Of a stretch of 64,000 bases of DNA, positions 17,812-26,998 are shown piece by piece; the first letter of the stretch is position 1; each line of letters opens with the position of its first letter. A program made the position numbers and the translations under genes. The stretch lies in the NCBI RefSeq assembly GCF_000744225.1, contig NZ_JQLN01000007.1:186001-250000 (forward strand). Reading direction: 5' to 3'. The notes beneath the pieces were generated by a model. It searched no databases. It was given only the letters and a program-made list of their open reading frames with translations, and was not told where the DNA came from. The DNA comes from Kitasatospora mediocidica KCTC 9733 (GTDB lineage: Bacteria > Actinomycetota > Actinomycetes > Streptomycetales > Streptomycetaceae).

Positions 17812-18939
17812 CTACTTCTCGATGCAGAACTCGCCGACGGGCCAGCCGACATGGCGCTTGTCGGTGGCGACGTAGCCGAGCAGCTTGTCACCGGGCTTCA
17901 GCTCGGTGCAGTTGAGCACGGCGGCCCCGGGGCCGAGCACCCGCACGTGCCAGTCGTCCTGGAGGGTGAGGCTGACGTCGACGCCGTCCTCGGAGGTGGC
18001 CCGGACGGTCAGCAGCGGACGCGACTCGAGCTTCACGCGGCCGACCACGATCCGGCGGGTGCGCCCGTCGGCGGCCACCCCGAGCACGGTGCTGCCGGCC
18101 TTGAGCTCGCTCAGGTAGTTGGTGCGGTTGTCGGCGCCGAGTACGTAGGAGTGCAGCGCACCGGCGTTGACCCGGAACGGGCGGGTCGGCATGTAGGGCA
18201 GCGGATGGGTCTCGCTCACGCACAGCACGAACCCGTGCGCGTAGGAGCCCACCAGGATGCCCTCGTCCTTCTCGAAGTGCGTGCAGGTGTCGACGCAGAC
18301 CCGGTCGCCCAGGCCGTTGTGCTCGATCGACTGAACCGTGAGGGTGGTCAGCGCGAGGTCCGGGGTGGTGGAGCCGAGCTTGGCGGTGAGGCCGAAGACG
18401 TCGTTGGCGTCCCTCGGCGCCAGCAGCAGACCGTCCGAACCCTTCTCCAGGACGTCCACGATGATGCCCGCCTCCTGGAGGTCGGCCGCCTCGCAGACGA
18501 GCCGCCCGGGGCTCTTGTCCGCCGCCGCGATCACGATCTCCAGCGGGATCTTGGTGGGGTCGCGGAACCTGACCACGGTGTACTCCAGGGCCTGGGCCGC
18601 GGCGCAGGCCACCTGCAGGGTGGCGTCGTCGATCACCTCGACGAACGCCCCCGTGCGGTCGGCGCGTTCCGCCGCGGTCAGCCGCAGCTTGTCCAGCTCC
18701 GCGGTCGTCGCGACCCGGCTGAGCAGCACGTCGGCGACGTCGGCGGCCTCCGGGGGCAGCATCGCGCCGGGCTCGGTGAGGAGGATCTTCTGCACGGTGG
18801 GCGGCAGGGTGGCGAGCGTGTCGAGACGGTCGTCGAGCACGCCGGCCAGCCGGGCGTGGATCGCGGCGTCCACGACGGCCTCACGCTGTTCTGCGGCGAT
18901 GGAACGGAGGTCAACCCAGGCGAATTTCAAAGAGATCAT
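17812..18939 (-). CDS. DHQ-synthase-II-like, 3-amino-4-hydroxybenzoate synthase
   Basis: A 375-residue protein of the archaeal-type 3-dehydroquinate synthase family, recognised by FAWVDLR, the LLAPRDANDVFGL segment, DTCTHFEKDEGILVGS and the C-terminal KPGDKLLGYV. GriH and its relatives in this family use the C7N phosphate made by the GriI aldolase to form 3-amino-4-hydroxybenzoate, independently of shikimate. The matching aldolase is at 27342-28160. ATG 18939 gives the usual family length. It heads the operon with the ligase, the two MaoC proteins and the chorismate-mutase-like gene. Confidence 0.9.
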   Translation of the reverse strand: MISLKFAWVDLRSIAAEQREAVVDAAIHARLAGVLDDRLDTLATLPPTVQKILLTEPGAMLPPEAADVADVLLSRVATTAELDKLRLTAAERADRTGAFVEVIDDATLQVACAAAQALEYTVVRFRDPTKIPLEIVIAAADKSPGRLVCEAADLQEAGIIVDVLEKGSDGLLLAPRDANDVFGLTAKLGSTTPDLALTTLTVQSIEHNGLGDRVCVDTCTHFEKDEGILVGSYAHGFVLCVSETHPLPYMPTRPFRVNAGALHSYVLGADNRTNYLSELKAGSTVLGVAADGRTRRIVVGRVKLESRPLLTVRATSEDGVDVSLTLQDDWHVRVLGPGAAVLNCTELKPGDKLLGYVATDKRHVGWPVGEFCIEK

Positions 18940-19153
18940 CCCTACTGCGCTGAGTGTGGCTTGCTTTCCCAGCCAGCACTCTCCCAGTGCGCCCCGGGCG
19001 CCAACAGGCTCGTTGGTGCGGCTGGTCAGCCGCTCGATCAGGTACACCGTCCGCGCCTTCCGGCCCCCGCCGTCCGCCACGAGGCTGACCCTGCGTCGCC
19101 GCAGTCCGGCGGCGCATCTCCCGGACGCCGTTGCGCGTTGAATCGAGGTGACC
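18940..19153. promoter_or_regulatory. Divergent promoter region
   Basis: This 214-base gap separates the minus-strand DHQ-synthase-like operon from the plus-strand ligase/ALA-synthase operon. Both must start here. I see no clear consensus promoter and no strong repeat. Confidence 0.3.
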
Positions 19154-20755
19154 ATGGCTGTCCCCGACACCTGGTGGACAGGACACGGCGGCTACGCCGC
19201 CAGGATCATGTCGGCGCTGGTAGCCGACCCGGACCGGATCGCCGTGCACTGGCGGGAACAGCCCATTCCCGCAGGTGAGTTCGCCCGGTCCGTGACCGGG
19301 ACGGTGCGCGCCCTGCGGGGTCTGGGGGTCGGGCCGGGCAGCGTGCTGGGCATCCTGGTGGCCCCCAACAGCCCCGACATGCTCCGCGCCCGCTACGCCG
19401 CGCACCTGCTCGGCGCCGCCGTCTGCCACCTGCGCTCGACCAATCCGGGCTCGACCGTCCCGGTGCTGTCGCTCGACGAGCAGCTGCGCATCCTGTGCGA
19501 CACCCGCGCCGACGTCCTGTTCACCGACGCCGACAACGCGCGGCGCGCGCAGGCGTTGGTGAAGGGAACGCCCGGCCGCCTCGCGCTGACCGGCTTCGAC
19601 CTGCCGATCGCCGAGGCCATGCCCGTCACCCCGGCCGACGACCCCGGGCCCGGTGGGTCCGCCCGCTGGGATCCGCCGGCCCTCGCGGTGATCGCGTTCA
19701 CCAGCGGAAGTACCGGACGGCCCAAGGGAATCCGCCTGCCGGCCCGGGCCTGGGAGAGCGTGGTGTCCGCCACCGGGGCGTCGATCACCGAGTCCCGGCA
19801 GGCAAGGATCCTTGTCACCACCCCGCTGAGCCACACGGTCGGGCCGATGGCCGACGCGGTGCTCGCCGCCGGCGGAGCCGTCTTCCTGCACGGGGAGGCG
19901 GACGCGGGCGAGATCCTGCGGGCGGTGCAGGAGCACCGGATCACCCGGACGTTCCTGGCCACCCCGCAGTTGTACAAGGTCCTCGACCACGGCCGGGCCG
20001 CGACTACCGACCTCTCCTCGCTGCGGCAGCTGATCTACAGCGGCTGCGCCGCGGCGCCCGCCCGGATCGCGGAGGCCTCGCGCCTCCTCGGGCCGGTTCT
20101 GGTCCAGGGCTACGGGACCAGCGAGGGCGGCCGGATCAGCTTCCTCGACCCCGGCGACCACCAGCGTCCGGAACTGCTCGGCACCGTCGGGCGGCCGTTC
20201 CCCGAGGTCGAGATCAGGGTCTGCGACCCGGACTCCGAACGGGAGTTGGCAGCCGGCGCGACCGGCGAGGTATGGGTGCGCTCGCCGCACCTGATGGAGG
20301 GCTACTGGGCGGACCCCGAGCTGACCGCACGGGTGCTGCGCGCGGGCTGGTACCGCACCGGCGACATCGGACGGCTCGACGAACGCGGGTACCTGCACCT
20401 GCTGGACCGGGTCGCCGACGTCGTCAAGACCCGCGGCGTCAAGGTCTATCCGGCCGTGCTGGAACGCGAGTTGCTGGCCGTGGACGGGGTCGCGCAGGCC
20501 GCGGTCTACGGCGTGCGCGACGCGGACAACATCGAACACCTGCATGCCGCGCTGGTGCCGCGGCCGGGAGCACGGATCCGCGTCGGCGAGGTCCGCTCCC
20601 GCATCCGCACCGCACTGTCCCCCCTGCACGTCCCCGAGGAGGTCGTGCTGCTCGACGAGTTGCCGTTGAACGACTCGGGCAAGCCGGACAAGCACCGGCT
20701 GCGCCGCGAGCGGCAGGACGAACGACCGCACCCAGAGAGTGAGTTGACGCAATGA
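19154..20755 (+). CDS. Acyl/aryl-CoA ligase
   Basis: A 533-residue ANL-family ligase with FTSGSTGRPKG, the motif YGTSEGG, YRTGD, DVVKTRGVKVYP and the lysine loop NDSGKPDK. I place the start at ATG 19154 after GAGGTG. The earlier GTG leaves no room for a ribosome site. It overlaps the ALA-synthase gene by 4 bases, so the pair is co-translated. It could activate 3-amino-4-hydroxybenzoate for the lower chain. Only three ligase genes plus the fusion protein are present, and their substrates cannot be told apart here. Confidence 0.85.
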   Translation: MAVPDTWWTGHGGYAARIMSALVADPDRIAVHWREQPIPAGEFARSVTGTVRALRGLGVGPGSVLGILVAPNSPDMLRARYAAHLLGAAVCHLRSTNPGSTVPVLSLDEQLRILCDTRADVLFTDADNARRAQALVKGTPGRLALTGFDLPIAEAMPVTPADDPGPGGSARWDPPALAVIAFTSGSTGRPKGIRLPARAWESVVSATGASITESRQARILVTTPLSHTVGPMADAVLAAGGAVFLHGEADAGEILRAVQEHRITRTFLATPQLYKVLDHGRAATTDLSSLRQLIYSGCAAAPARIAEASRLLGPVLVQGYGTSEGGRISFLDPGDHQRPELLGTVGRPFPEVEIRVCDPDSERELAAGATGEVWVRSPHLMEGYWADPELTARVLRAGWYRTGDIGRLDERGYLHLLDRVADVVKTRGVKVYPAVLERELLAVDGVAQAAVYGVRDADNIEHLHAALVPRPGARIRVGEVRSRIRTALSPLHVPEEVVLLDELPLNDSGKPDKHRLRRERQDERPHPESELTQ

Positions 20756-21981
20756 ACCAGCACTTGGAGTTCTTCTCCCGCGAGATGCAGGAATTCGCCT
20801 CCCAGAAGCGGGAGTTCCTGGAGATCGGCCGGCGTGCAGGCCGCTTCCCCAGCGCCGTCGCCCGGCAGGGACAGGACGGCGCCGACGTGGAGATCAGCGT
20901 CTGGTGCAGCAACGACTACCTCGGCATGGGGCAGAACCCCTTCGTCCTCCAGGCGATCAAGTGCGCCGTCGACGCCTTCGGCGCGGGCTCGGGCGGCTCC
21001 CGCAACATCGGCGGGACCAACCACTACCACGTCCGGCTGGAGCGCGAACTCGCCGAGCTGCACGGCAAGGAGGACGCGCTGATCTTCGCCTCCGGCTACA
21101 CCGCGAACGACGGATCGCTCTCCGTCCTGGCCGGACGGATGCCCGACACCCTGGTGTTCTCCGACGAGTTGAACCACGCCTCGATCATCGACGGACTGCG
21201 GCACAGCGGCGCCCGGAAGCACATCTTCCGCCACAACGACACCGCCCACCTGGCGGAACTGCTCGCCGCCGCGGACCCCGAGCGGCCCAAGATGATCGTC
21301 CTGGAGTCGGTGTACTCGATGTCCGGCGACGTCGCGCCGCTGGCCGAGGTCGCCGCCCTCGCCAAGCGGTACCACGCCACCACCTTCGTCGACGAGGTGC
21401 ACGCGGTCGGCATGTACGGCCCGCAGGGCGCCGGCATCGCCGCCCGCGAAGGGCTCGCCGACGAGTTCACCGTGATCATGGGCACGCTGGCCAAGGGCTT
21501 CGGCACCGCCGGCGGCTACGTCGCCGGGCCCGCCCCGCTGATCGACGCGATCCGCAGCTTCTCCCGCTCCTTCATCTTCACCACCTCCCTCCCGCCCGCC
21601 ACCGCCGCGGGAGCCCTGGCCGCGGTCGTGCACCTGCGGTCCTCCGACGAGGAGCGCACCCGGCTCGCGGGCAACGCCCAGCTGCTGCACCGGCTGCTCA
21701 CCGCGCACGGCATCCCGTTCATCTCCACCGACTCGCACATCGTCTCGGTCTTCGTCGGCGACGACGAGCTCTGCCGCCGGGCCTCCGAGCTGCTCCTGCA
21801 GCGGCACGGGATCTACGTCCAGCCGATCAACGCACCCAGCGTGCGGGCCGGTGAGGAGATCCTGCGGGTCGCGCCGTCGGCCACCCACACGTCGAGCGAC
21901 GTCGAGAAGTTCGCCGAGGCGCTGGAGGGCGTCTGGCAGGAGCTCGACATCCCGCGGACCCGTGACCGGGTCGCCAACTAG
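20752..21981 (+). CDS. 5-aminolevulinate synthase (C5N-unit, cyclising type)
   Basis: A 409-residue PLP enzyme of the alpha-oxoamine synthase family. The PLP lysine is Lys248 in GTLAKGFG, the Asp of the FVDEVHAVG segment contacts the cofactor, and the glycine/succinyl-CoA site motif GAGSGGSRNIGGTNHYH is intact. In actinomycetes a second ALA synthase beside an acyl-CoA ligase marks formation of the 2-amino-3-hydroxycyclopent-2-enone (C5N) unit (asukamycin, bafilomycin, moenomycin). The acyl-CoA ligase follows at 22097. The gene overlaps the preceding ligase by 4 bases. Confidence 0.95.
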   Translation: MNQHLEFFSREMQEFASQKREFLEIGRRAGRFPSAVARQGQDGADVEISVWCSNDYLGMGQNPFVLQAIKCAVDAFGAGSGGSRNIGGTNHYHVRLERELAELHGKEDALIFASGYTANDGSLSVLAGRMPDTLVFSDELNHASIIDGLRHSGARKHIFRHNDTAHLAELLAAADPERPKMIVLESVYSMSGDVAPLAEVAALAKRYHATTFVDEVHAVGMYGPQGAGIAAREGLADEFTVIMGTLAKGFGTAGGYVAGPAPLIDAIRSFSRSFIFTTSLPPATAAGALAAVVHLRSSDEERTRLAGNAQLLHRLLTAHGIPFISTDSHIVSVFVGDDELCRRASELLLQRHGIYVQPINAPSVRAGEEILRVAPSATHTSSDVEKFAEALEGVWQELDIPRTRDRVAN

Positions 21982-22002
21982 GACCGGCCGGCCCATGGTA
22001 GG

Positions 22003-22044
22003 CGGCGCCGGCCGGAGGGGTTTGCTCCCGTCCGGCCGGCGCCG
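22003..22044 (+). terminator. GC-rich hairpin between ALA synthase and ligase
   Basis: A perfect 14-base stem (22003-22016 and 22031-22044) encloses a 14-base loop, 21 bases after the ALA-synthase stop and 52 before the next start. It may end part of the transcript or lower expression of the ligase relative to the two upstream genes. Confidence 0.55.
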
Positions 22045-22096
22045 GCGGTTCACCGTCGTCGACGACCGTCGACGCAGAACGATGAACGGAGTCCCC

Positions 22097-23632
22097 ATGT
22101 CTCTCTCGGTGGCGGCCGTACTCGCAGAATCCGCCGCCCGGCGCCCGGACCATCCGGCCGTCGTGCTCGGCGACCAGCAGCTGACGTACGCCCAACTGTG
22201 GTTCCAGGCCCGCCAGTACGCGGCAGCGCTGGCCGGCCACGGGCTCGGGCCCGGCGACCGGATCGCGCTCCTGGTGCCGAACGCGCTGGAGTTCCCGCGG
22301 GCCTACTACGGCGCGCTGGCGATCGGCGCGGTCGTGGTGCCGGTGAACACGCTGCTCAAGGCGGACGAGATCGCCTACCTGCTGCGTGACTCCGGCGCCA
22401 AGGTGCTGATCTGCGCCGCGCCGCTGCTCGGCGAGGGCCGCAAGGGCGCCGAGGCGGCCGGCGTCGCGCTGCTGACCGTGATGGCGGGCGGCGAGGAGGC
22501 CGGGCCGCGCCTGGACGCACCCGACGCACAGGGCCTCCCGCTGGAGCGGTACGTGCCGCGCGAGCCCGACGACATCGCGGTGATCCTCTACACCTCCGGC
22601 ACCACCGGGCAGCCCAAGGGCGCGATGCTCACCCAGCTCAACCTGACCATGAACATCGGCGTTTCGATGCTCTCCCCCTTCGACTTCCGGGCCGACGACG
22701 TCCTGCTCGGGGTGCTGCCGCTGTTCCACACCTTCGGCCAGATCTGCGGGATGGGCGTCTGCTTCCGGGCCGGCGCCACCCTGGTGCTGATGCCGTCCTT
22801 CGACGCCCCACGCGCGCTCGACCTGATGGTGGCCCACCGGTGCACGGTGTTCATGGGCGTGCCGACGATGTACATCGCGCTGCTGGACGCCGCCGCGCGC
22901 GACCCGCGCCGGCCGGTCCTGGACCGCGCGTTCTCCGGCGGCTCCGCGCTGCCGGTGAAGATCCTCCAGGACTTCGAGCGGACCTTCGGCTGCCCGATCT
23001 ACGAGGGCTACGGCCTGACCGAGACCTCCCCCGTGGTCGCCTACAACCAGCGGGCCTGGCCACGCCGTCCGGGCACCGTGGGGCGGCCGGTCTGGGGGGT
23101 GGACGTGGAGATCGCCCGGGCCGAGCTGGAGGGCCGGATCGAGCTGCTGCCGGCCGGCGAGGTCGGCGAGATCGTCGTCCGCGGCCACAACGTGATGGCC
23201 GGGTATCTCGACCGGCCGGAGGCGACCGCCGAGGTGATGGTCGACGGCTGGTTCCGCTCGGGCGACCTCGGGGTGAAGGACGCGGACGGCTATCTGTCCG
23301 TGGTGGACCGCAAGAAGGACATGGTGCTGCGCGGCGGTTACAACGTGTACCCCCGGGAGATCGAGGAGGTGTTGGTACACCACCCGGCGGTCGCCCAGGT
23401 CGCCGTCATCGGGCTCCCGGACGACCGGCTCGGCGAGGAGGTCTGCGCGGTCGTGCTCGCACGGCCCGGCCTGCGGCCCGGGACGGCGCTCGGCGAGGAG
23501 ATCGTGGCCTGGAGCCGCGAGCGGCTGGCCGCGTACAAGTACCCGCGCCGGGTGGAGTTCGTCGAGAGCCTCCCGCTCGGCCCCGGAGGCAAGGTCCTCA
23601 AGCGCGAGCTGGTGGCCCGCTTCGCGCACTGA
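22097..23632 (+). CDS. Acyl-CoA ligase linked to C5N-unit formation
   Basis: A 511-residue long-chain-type ANL ligase with YTSGTTGQPKGAM, GYGLTETSPV, RSGD and the lysine loop GPGGKVLKR. It follows the ALA synthase in the same direction, as in asukamycin and other C5N clusters, where this ligase activates 5-aminolevulinate for cyclisation to aminohydroxycyclopentenone and can support amide formation. ATG 22097 has a GGAG site 7 bases upstream, whereas the ATG five codons earlier has none. It ends before a bidirectional hairpin. Confidence 0.88.
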   Translation: MSLSVAAVLAESAARRPDHPAVVLGDQQLTYAQLWFQARQYAAALAGHGLGPGDRIALLVPNALEFPRAYYGALAIGAVVVPVNTLLKADEIAYLLRDSGAKVLICAAPLLGEGRKGAEAAGVALLTVMAGGEEAGPRLDAPDAQGLPLERYVPREPDDIAVILYTSGTTGQPKGAMLTQLNLTMNIGVSMLSPFDFRADDVLLGVLPLFHTFGQICGMGVCFRAGATLVLMPSFDAPRALDLMVAHRCTVFMGVPTMYIALLDAAARDPRRPVLDRAFSGGSALPVKILQDFERTFGCPIYEGYGLTETSPVVAYNQRAWPRRPGTVGRPVWGVDVEIARAELEGRIELLPAGEVGEIVVRGHNVMAGYLDRPEATAEVMVDGWFRSGDLGVKDADGYLSVVDRKKDMVLRGGYNVYPREIEEVLVHHPAVAQVAVIGLPDDRLGEEVCAVVLARPGLRPGTALGEEIVAWSRERLAAYKYPRRVEFVESLPLGPGGKVLKRELVARFAH

Positions 23633-23638
23633 GACGAG

Positions 23639-23672
23639 ATGCCCCGCCCGCAGGAACACGCGGGCGGGGCAT
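23639..23672. terminator. Bidirectional hairpin between convergent genes
   Basis: A perfect 13-base inverted repeat (23639-23651 and 23660-23672) with an 8-base loop lies between the ligase stop and the end of the convergent luciferase-like monooxygenase gene. Confidence 0.8.
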
Positions 23673-23691
23673 ACCACTTGGAGCCTGCCGG

Positions 23692-24801
23692 TCACCGGTT
23701 GGCGTACGCCCTGGCCGCCGCGGCCGTCCACTCGTAGGACGCGGTGAGCCCCTTGACCGACCCGTTGAACCGGGGTGCCACGAACCGCGCCAGCAGCTCG
23801 AAGCTGCGCTTCATCGGCTCGCGCTCGGCCCAGTCCTGGACGGTGACCAGCAGGCGGCCGAAGCCGCCGGTCGCCTCCTGGATGTCCCGGACGGCCTGCA
23901 CGCACTCGTCCACCGAGCCGACGATCACGCTGCGCCGCTCAATCAGCTCCTCCAGCACCTTGCGCGCCTGCCTGCGGGAGTCGACCGGCGGTGAACCGAC
24001 CAGCGACCAGTACTGGTTGCGGTAGCGCATCCAGCCGTCGACGATCTCGTCGAGCGCCCGGTCACGGCTCTCCGAGACGTGCACGGAGAGCGCCACCCGC
24101 CAGTCGGCGCGGTCGATCACGCGCCCGTGCTCGGCGGCCGACTCCTCGGCATGGCGCCACTGCGCCACCAGGTCGCCGATCTGGCTGCCCGGCCGGGGCG
24201 GGATGCCGAAGGAGAGCGGGCTGATCCCGTACTGCCCGGCCAGTCGCATGCCGAACGGGGAGGTGGCGCTGGAGACCGCCATCGGCAGACCGGTCGCCGC
24301 GTGCGGCCGCAACTGGAGCCTGGCGTCCCGCAGTTCGAACCAGTCGGTACGCGCGCTGACCGGCTCCTCACTGGTCAGCAGCTGACGGATCACCTCCAGC
24401 GACTCCGCGGTGCGGCGCCGGGTGTCCGCCGGGTCGATCCCGAGGATGTGCATGTCGGAGGGGATCGAGCCGGCGCCCACGCCCAGGGTGAACCGCCCCC
24501 GGGTCAGCTGGTCGAGCTGCACGGCCCGCGAGGCGACCATGAACGGGTGGTGGTACGGGAGGCTGACGACGCCGGTGCCGAGCCGGATGTGCCGGGTCCG
24601 CTCGGCCGCGGTGGCGATGAACAGTTCCGGTGAGGCGACTGTGCCCCATCCGGCCGAGTGGTGCTCGCCGACCCAGAGTTCGTCGTAGCCCAACTGGTCG
24701 AGCCACTGGGCCAGTTCGAGGTCCCGCCAGAGCAGCAGGGCCGGATCCTCACCGAGCGGGTGCAACGGCGAGAGGAACGCGCCGAATCCGATTCTTTCCA
24801 C
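23692..24801 (-). CDS. Luciferase-like flavin monooxygenase
   Basis: A 369-residue protein of the bacterial luciferase-like monooxygenase superfamily, with the typical start FGAFLSPLHP, YDELWVGEHHS, IRLGTGVVSLPYHHP and RGRFTLGVGAG. It should use reduced flavin supplied by the reductase at 13748-14251. In a manumycin-type pathway an oxygenase must hydroxylate or epoxidise the aminobenzoate core. The asukamycin pathway uses FAD monooxygenases for this, and none is seen here, so this enzyme is the leading candidate. GTG 24801 follows GAGGAGCC. It is the last gene of the aldolase-ACP-KS operon, 10 bases after the CLF-like gene. Confidence 0.87.
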   Translation of the reverse strand: MERIGFGAFLSPLHPLGEDPALLLWRDLELAQWLDQLGYDELWVGEHHSAGWGTVASPELFIATAAERTRHIRLGTGVVSLPYHHPFMVASRAVQLDQLTRGRFTLGVGAGSIPSDMHILGIDPADTRRRTAESLEVIRQLLTSEEPVSARTDWFELRDARLQLRPHAATGLPMAVSSATSPFGMRLAGQYGISPLSFGIPPRPGSQIGDLVAQWRHAEESAAEHGRVIDRADWRVALSVHVSESRDRALDEIVDGWMRYRNQYWSLVGSPPVDSRRQARKVLEELIERRSVIVGSVDECVQAVRDIQEATGGFGRLLVTVQDWAEREPMKRSFELLARFVAPRFNGSVKGLTASYEWTAAAARAYANR

Positions 24802-24811
24802 GAAAGGCTCC

Positions 24812-25522
24812 TCAGGGGGTGGTTGGGTTCGTCGACAGCGCACAGAGACCGACCAGCGGGGCCAGCCAGCCGTACTCGGGCCAGTCGCCCACGCTGGACG
24901 GCGTGGTGTCACCGGCCTCCGCACGGCGCAGCAGCAGCGCCACCGCGGCGTCGCCGCGCGGCAGCGGCCCGAGCGGGTACGCCCCGTCCAGGCGGCCCTG
25001 GACCCAGTCGACGCGTTCGTTGGCCGCGAGCTCGACGCCGACCAGCAGGACCTGGTCCAACTCCTCGTCGTCGAGCAGGATGTCGGCCACCCGCAGTGCC
25101 TCGGGGGCCAGCCCGGCACCGGCCGACACGCAGCTGATCGGCCCGGTGATGCCGTAGCGCTTGGCGAGATGGCCGAGGACCGAGGTGGTCACCGACTGGA
25201 AGAAGAGCAGCGGGCTGTGCACCTGGCCCGCCACCATCCGCTGGGTCGCGACGTCGGTCGTGGTGTGGTCGCCGCCCGCGGTGGCGAGCACCATCGCGGT
25301 CCGCTCACCACGGCCGGCCACGAGATCCCGCCCGGACCCCGGCTCACCGAGGCAGGCTTCGGCGACCGCGACGACCAGCGGGCTGAACCGCGAGGTCACG
25401 AACCCTGCCACGTTGGGCAGTTCGACCGGTGCGGCGCCCGGCAGACCCTCGGCGGCGGCCCCCCAGGGCGCCCGGCAGGCTGCCGCCACGACGGCGTACG
25501 ACGGTTCGAGCAGGGTCGGCAT
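24812..25522 (-). CDS. Short CLF-like ketosynthase-homologue (no catalytic Cys)
   Basis: A protein of 236 residues that resembles the N-terminal half of a ketosynthase (PF13723-type). SPLLFFQSVTTSVLGHLAKRYGITGP matches the region after the active site, but the nucleophile position has no KS cysteine motif and the His-containing C-terminal half is absent. Chain-length-factor-like partners of this kind occur with discrete polyene PKS ketosynthases, as in aryl-polyene clusters. I chose ATG 25522, after GGAGGGGA. An alternative ATG is at 25546. The gene follows the active KS, with which it would form a heterodimer. Confidence 0.72.
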   Translation of the reverse strand: MPTLLEPSYAVVAAACRAPWGAAAEGLPGAAPVELPNVAGFVTSRFSPLVVAVAEACLGEPGSGRDLVAGRGERTAMVLATAGGDHTTTDVATQRMVAGQVHSPLLFFQSVTTSVLGHLAKRYGITGPISCVSAGAGLAPEALRVADILLDDEELDQVLLVGVELAANERVDWVQGRLDGAYPLGPLPRGDAAVALLLRRAEAGDTTPSSVGDWPEYGWLAPLVGLCALSTNPTTP

Positions 25523-25551
25523 ACGGTTCCCCTCCGGTTCCGTCATCGCTC

Positions 25552-26745
25552 TCACACCCGCTTCAGCACGAGTGCGGCGTTGGCCCCGCCGAAGGCGGCG
25601 TTCAGCGAGAGCGCATGGGTGACCGCGGCTCGCCGGGCCCGGTTCGGCAGGTAGTCCAGATCGCAGGCCGGATCGGGCTGTTGGTAGCCGATGGTGGGCG
25701 GCAGGACGCCGTCGCGCAGCGCGATCAGGGTGATCACCGCCTCGACCGCACCGGTGGCCTCCAGCATGTGGCCGGTGCTGCTCTTGGTCGAGCTCACCGG
25801 GACGGCCGGCGCGTGCGCGCCGAAGATCCGGTGGAGCGCCGCCGTCTCCGCGACGTCGTTCAGCGGGGTGCCGGTGCCGTGGGCGTTCACATAGCCGATC
25901 TGCTCGGGTTCAAGTCCCGCTCGGCGCAGCGCTGTTCCGGCGGCCCGGGCCAGCCCCGCGCCCTGCGGATGCGGCTTGATCACGTGGTAGGAGTCGGCGG
26001 CCATGCCCCAGCCGGCCAGCTCGGCGAGCACCTCGGCCCCGCGCGCCCGCGCGCGGTCGGCCGACTCCAGCACGAGCACCGCCGCGCCGTCCCCCTGCAA
26101 CAGACCGGCCCGGCCCGCCGCGAACGGCCGGACCACCCCCTCCCGGCTCAGCGCCTTACCGGAGTCGAACTTCGCGAACACGTCCTCGGTGACCAGGTAC
26201 GCGCCGCCGCACACCACCGTGTCGGCCACCCCGCGCCGGATCAGCTCGGCGCCGTACCCGATGGCGTTGGTGGAGGCGACGCAGGCGTTGACGAAGGCGA
26301 GCCGCAGCTCGCCCAGCCCGAAGGCCGCACCGAGGCGGTGCGGCAGTGCGGCCGGCAGGCTGTCCAGGCTCCGCCGGTCCGCCGGGTCGCGGTCCTGCGC
26401 CAGGTCGCTCCAGAACGAACGGGCCGCCGCGTAGTCGCCGTTGGTGCCCAGCAGCACCGGCGCGCCGGCCGCGTCGGTGCCGGCCATCCGCAGCGCCTCG
26501 GCGGTGCAGGCGTACAGCACCTCGGCCTGGCTCGGCGTGTACCCCGGCTTGACCGGGACACCGGGGATCTCCGGGCCCACCCCCTCGTAGGTGGCGGCGC
26601 GCTTGGCGTGGAAGGGGGCGGGGTCGAAGCGGGTGACCGGCACGAATCCGGGCCGGCCCGCGAAGACGCCCTCCCGCAGGGCGTCCGCGCCGAACCCGAA
26701 GGCGGTCAGGACGCCGTATCCGGTGATCGCCACCTCAGGAGGCAT
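25552..26745 (-). CDS. Beta-ketoacyl-ACP synthase (KS alpha-like)
   Basis: A 397-residue FabF-type condensing enzyme with a complete Cys155 (VNACVAS), His289 (VNAHGTGTPLND) and His326 (SSTGHMLEA). ATG 26745 follows GAGGAG. It overlaps the ACP gene before it by 11 bases. With the two KAS III enzymes it is the only full KS in the main cluster, so it should extend both polyene chains, with the short CLF-like protein as partner. Confidence 0.9.
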   Translation of the reverse strand: MPPEVAITGYGVLTAFGFGADALREGVFAGRPGFVPVTRFDPAPFHAKRAATYEGVGPEIPGVPVKPGYTPSQAEVLYACTAEALRMAGTDAAGAPVLLGTNGDYAAARSFWSDLAQDRDPADRRSLDSLPAALPHRLGAAFGLGELRLAFVNACVASTNAIGYGAELIRRGVADTVVCGGAYLVTEDVFAKFDSGKALSREGVVRPFAAGRAGLLQGDGAAVLVLESADRARARGAEVLAELAGWGMAADSYHVIKPHPQGAGLARAAGTALRRAGLEPEQIGYVNAHGTGTPLNDVAETAALHRIFGAHAPAVPVSSTKSSTGHMLEATGAVEAVITLIALRDGVLPPTIGYQQPDPACDLDYLPNRARRAAVTHALSLNAAFGGANAALVLKRV

Positions 26746-26998
26746 GCCGGCACTCCTCACGGTCGGGGCCGCCCGGCAGCAGCCGGACGAGGTTGCGGTG
26801 CAGCGAGCCGACGGAGTCGCTGGCGGCGATCTCCTCCTCCGCCTCCGGGTGGACGACGATCCCGTGCCGCTCCTCCAGCAGGTGGACCAGCCAGACGAAC
26901 GTCAGGGAGTCCAGGACGAGTTCGGTGTCGCTGTCCCATTCGCCGAGCGGCAGCCCGCCGTCGACGAGGAGCCGCACGACCTCGTGCTCCGTGATCAC
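26735..26998 (-). CDS. Acyl carrier protein (divergent)
   Basis: An 87-residue carrier protein with Ser31 in LVLDSLTFVWL as phosphopantetheine site. The N-terminal helix is short compared with a normal ACP. Its GTG overlaps the stop of the preceding ACP gene (GTGA). The helix after the Ser is more hydrophobic and aromatic than usual, with two Trp, which could fit a dedicated partner. Confidence 0.82.
   Translation of the reverse strand: MITEHEVVRLLVDGGLPLGEWDSDTELVLDSLTFVWLVHLLEERHGIVVHPEAEEEIAASDSVGSLHRNLVRLLPGGPDREECRHAS

Noticed and set aside
18911..20752. 613-codon minus-strand frame antisense to the ligase
   Set aside because: High-GC shadow of the ligase, without motifs.
21827..23905. 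692-codon minus-strand frame
   Set aside because: Antisense shadow of the C5N ligase. The real gene has all ligase motifs on the plus strand.
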